DNA from: an uncultured Pelagibacteraceae bacterium
Lineage (GTDB): Bacteria; Pseudomonadota; Alphaproteobacteria; Pelagibacterales; Pelagibacteraceae
Assembly (NCBI GenBank): GCA_902634885.1
Contig: CACPLR010000002.1
Coordinates: forward strand, 62,001-126,000
Direction: 5' to 3'
DNA: 64,000 nt
Part shown: positions 63,395 to 64,000 of the stretch, piece by piece
Layout: each line of letters begins with the position of its first letter
How positions within the stretch are numbered: position 1 is the first letter of the stretch
Made by a program: the position numbers and the translations under genes
The notes under the pieces: model-generated
What the model was told of the DNA's origin: nothing
Database searches by the model: none
The model's input: the letters and a program-made list of their open reading frames with translations, nothing else

Positions 63395-64000
63395 TGTCTC
63401 AAATAAATAGCCTATCAGATATTACAAACAATGGTTTATGCATTGGCTGTGGAATATGTCAAAGCCTTGTTGGAACAGATAAAATTTCTATCTCAATGTC
63501 TGAAAAAGGAAGACTAGAGCCAGAAGCAATCAAACCCTTATCTAATTTAGAATTTGAAAAAATAAAAAAAACATGTCCAGGAGTTATTGTTGAAGGGTTG
63601 CCACAAACAGAAGTAAATAATAATTCAAAGCATGATTTAATCTGGGGGTATTACAATTCTTTATTTTATGCTTGGTCTATTGATAAAGATATCCGGTTTC
63701 AAAGCTCCACTGGAGGTTTATTAAATGGTTTATCTTTATATTTGCTAGAGACAAATAAGGTTGATTTTGTTCTTCACACCGCAGGAGATCCTGATAACCC
63801 AATGAGAAGTCTTCCTAAGTTTAGTTATACCAAAAAAGATTTATTAAATTGTGAAAGTCGATCGAGATATGGGCCTGCTTCACCTTTAAGTAGGTTTAAT
63901 GAAGCTTTAGATACAAATAATAAATTTGTATTTGTTGGAAAGCCATGTGATATCTCTGCTATAAGACAACTCTCTAAAATAGATGAAAGAGTAAATAAAC
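63394..64000 (+). CDS. FrhB/FdhB-family iron-sulfur protein, N-terminal part (cut by window end)
   Basis: About 202 codons visible, beginning MSQINSLSDITNNGLCIGCG; the frame is open at base 64000. The CIGCGIC motif (residues 16-22) suggests an iron-sulfur cluster, and the segments QSSTGGLLNGL and FVGKPCDISAIRQL are typical of coenzyme F420 hydrogenase beta-subunit (FrhB) family proteins. Many members in aerobes act with flavin and ferredoxin-like electron carriers on unknown substrates. The ATG overlaps the dioxygenase stop (TAATG), indicating coupling. Confidence 0.82.
   Translation, partial: MSQINSLSDITNNGLCIGCGICQSLVGTDKISISMSEKGRLEPEAIKPLSNLEFEKIKKTCPGVIVEGLPQTEVNNNSKHDLIWGYYNSLFYAWSIDKDIRFQSSTGGLLNGLSLYLLETNKVDFVLHTAGDPDNPMRSLPKFSYTKKDLLNCESRSRYGPASPLSRFNEALDTNNKFVFVGKPCDISAIRQLSKIDERVNK

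Noticed and set aside
1..64000. tRNA, rRNA, CRISPR, IS element, prophage or att site
   Set aside because: Intergenic gaps are too short for most of these and none showed cloverleaf, repeat-spacer, transposase or integrase signatures.

Overview
The window is AT-rich (roughly 30% GC by eye), densely coded DNA with very short intergenic gaps and many 1-13 nt gene overlaps. Gene content and order are those of a SAR11/Pelagibacterales-type marine alphaproteobacterium: methylated-amine oxidation genes (tmm, tdm, tmoXVW, gmaS, mgsABC), many ABC transporters with periplasmic binding proteins, and no phage, IS element, CRISPR, tRNA or rRNA that I could see. No gene-free stretch exceeds 300 bases; the longest is about 180 bases (61329-61507).

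Layout. 1-840 is the 3' end of formate-tetrahydrofolate ligase (fhs). 859-10227 (minus strand) is a glycerol operon: glycerol kinase, binding protein GlpV, two unlike ATPases (GlpS, GlpT), two permeases (GlpP, GlpQ), a small membrane protein (GlpU), a GpsA-type glycerol-3-phosphate dehydrogenase and a glutamine amidotransferase. 10364-33877 is a methylated-amine island. It holds TMA monooxygenase (tmm); the TMAO ABC transporter (tmoX, tmoV, tmoW, with three small accessory genes); TMAO demethylase (tdm); a winged-helix regulator; a DAO-type flavoprotein; a glutamine-synthetase paralogue with a glxBCD triplet; an unknown 133-aa protein; a divergent Amt transporter with a tiny membrane partner; a second amidotransferase/GXGXG/FMN triplet (mgsABC); gmaS; and a PLP lyase. 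TMA would go to TMAO (Tmm), then to DMA plus formaldehyde (Tdm), and methylamine would be loaded on glutamate by GmaS/NMGS, with C1 units handled through folate (fhs).

33880-42730 is mostly housekeeping: photolyase, then a tight minus-strand operon csaA-rhtB-acnA-yfgM-like-bamB-cupin-zapE-yjbQ. 42755-51220 carries an M20 deacylase, an aldehyde dehydrogenase, an agmatinase-family ureohydrolase, a secreted HExxH protein, a cyclophilin, and a FadN-like beta-oxidation enzyme with a thiolase. 51224-57681 (minus) is a Pot-type ABC transporter joined to an ectoine-hydrolase-like M24 protein and an Asp/Glu racemase-like protein. 57740-64000 holds an EamA exporter, a beta-hydroxyacid dehydrogenase, a small GDPD, a gamma-butyrobetaine-hydroxylase-like dioxygenase, an orphan ProV-type ATPase, a second 2-oxoglutarate dioxygenase and an FrhB-family protein cut by the window end.

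Most noteworthy: (1) two tandem but non-identical glutamine-synthetase + tripartite-GOGAT-like modules flanking a divergent Amt, with a lone flavoprotein where N-methylglutamate dehydrogenase or dimethylamine monooxygenase subunits would be expected; (2) the asymmetric GlpS/GlpT ATPase pair; (3) hairpins placed just after each of the three binding-protein genes, one of them abutting the next start codon; (4) an ectoine-hydrolase-like pair tied to a Pot-type transporter.
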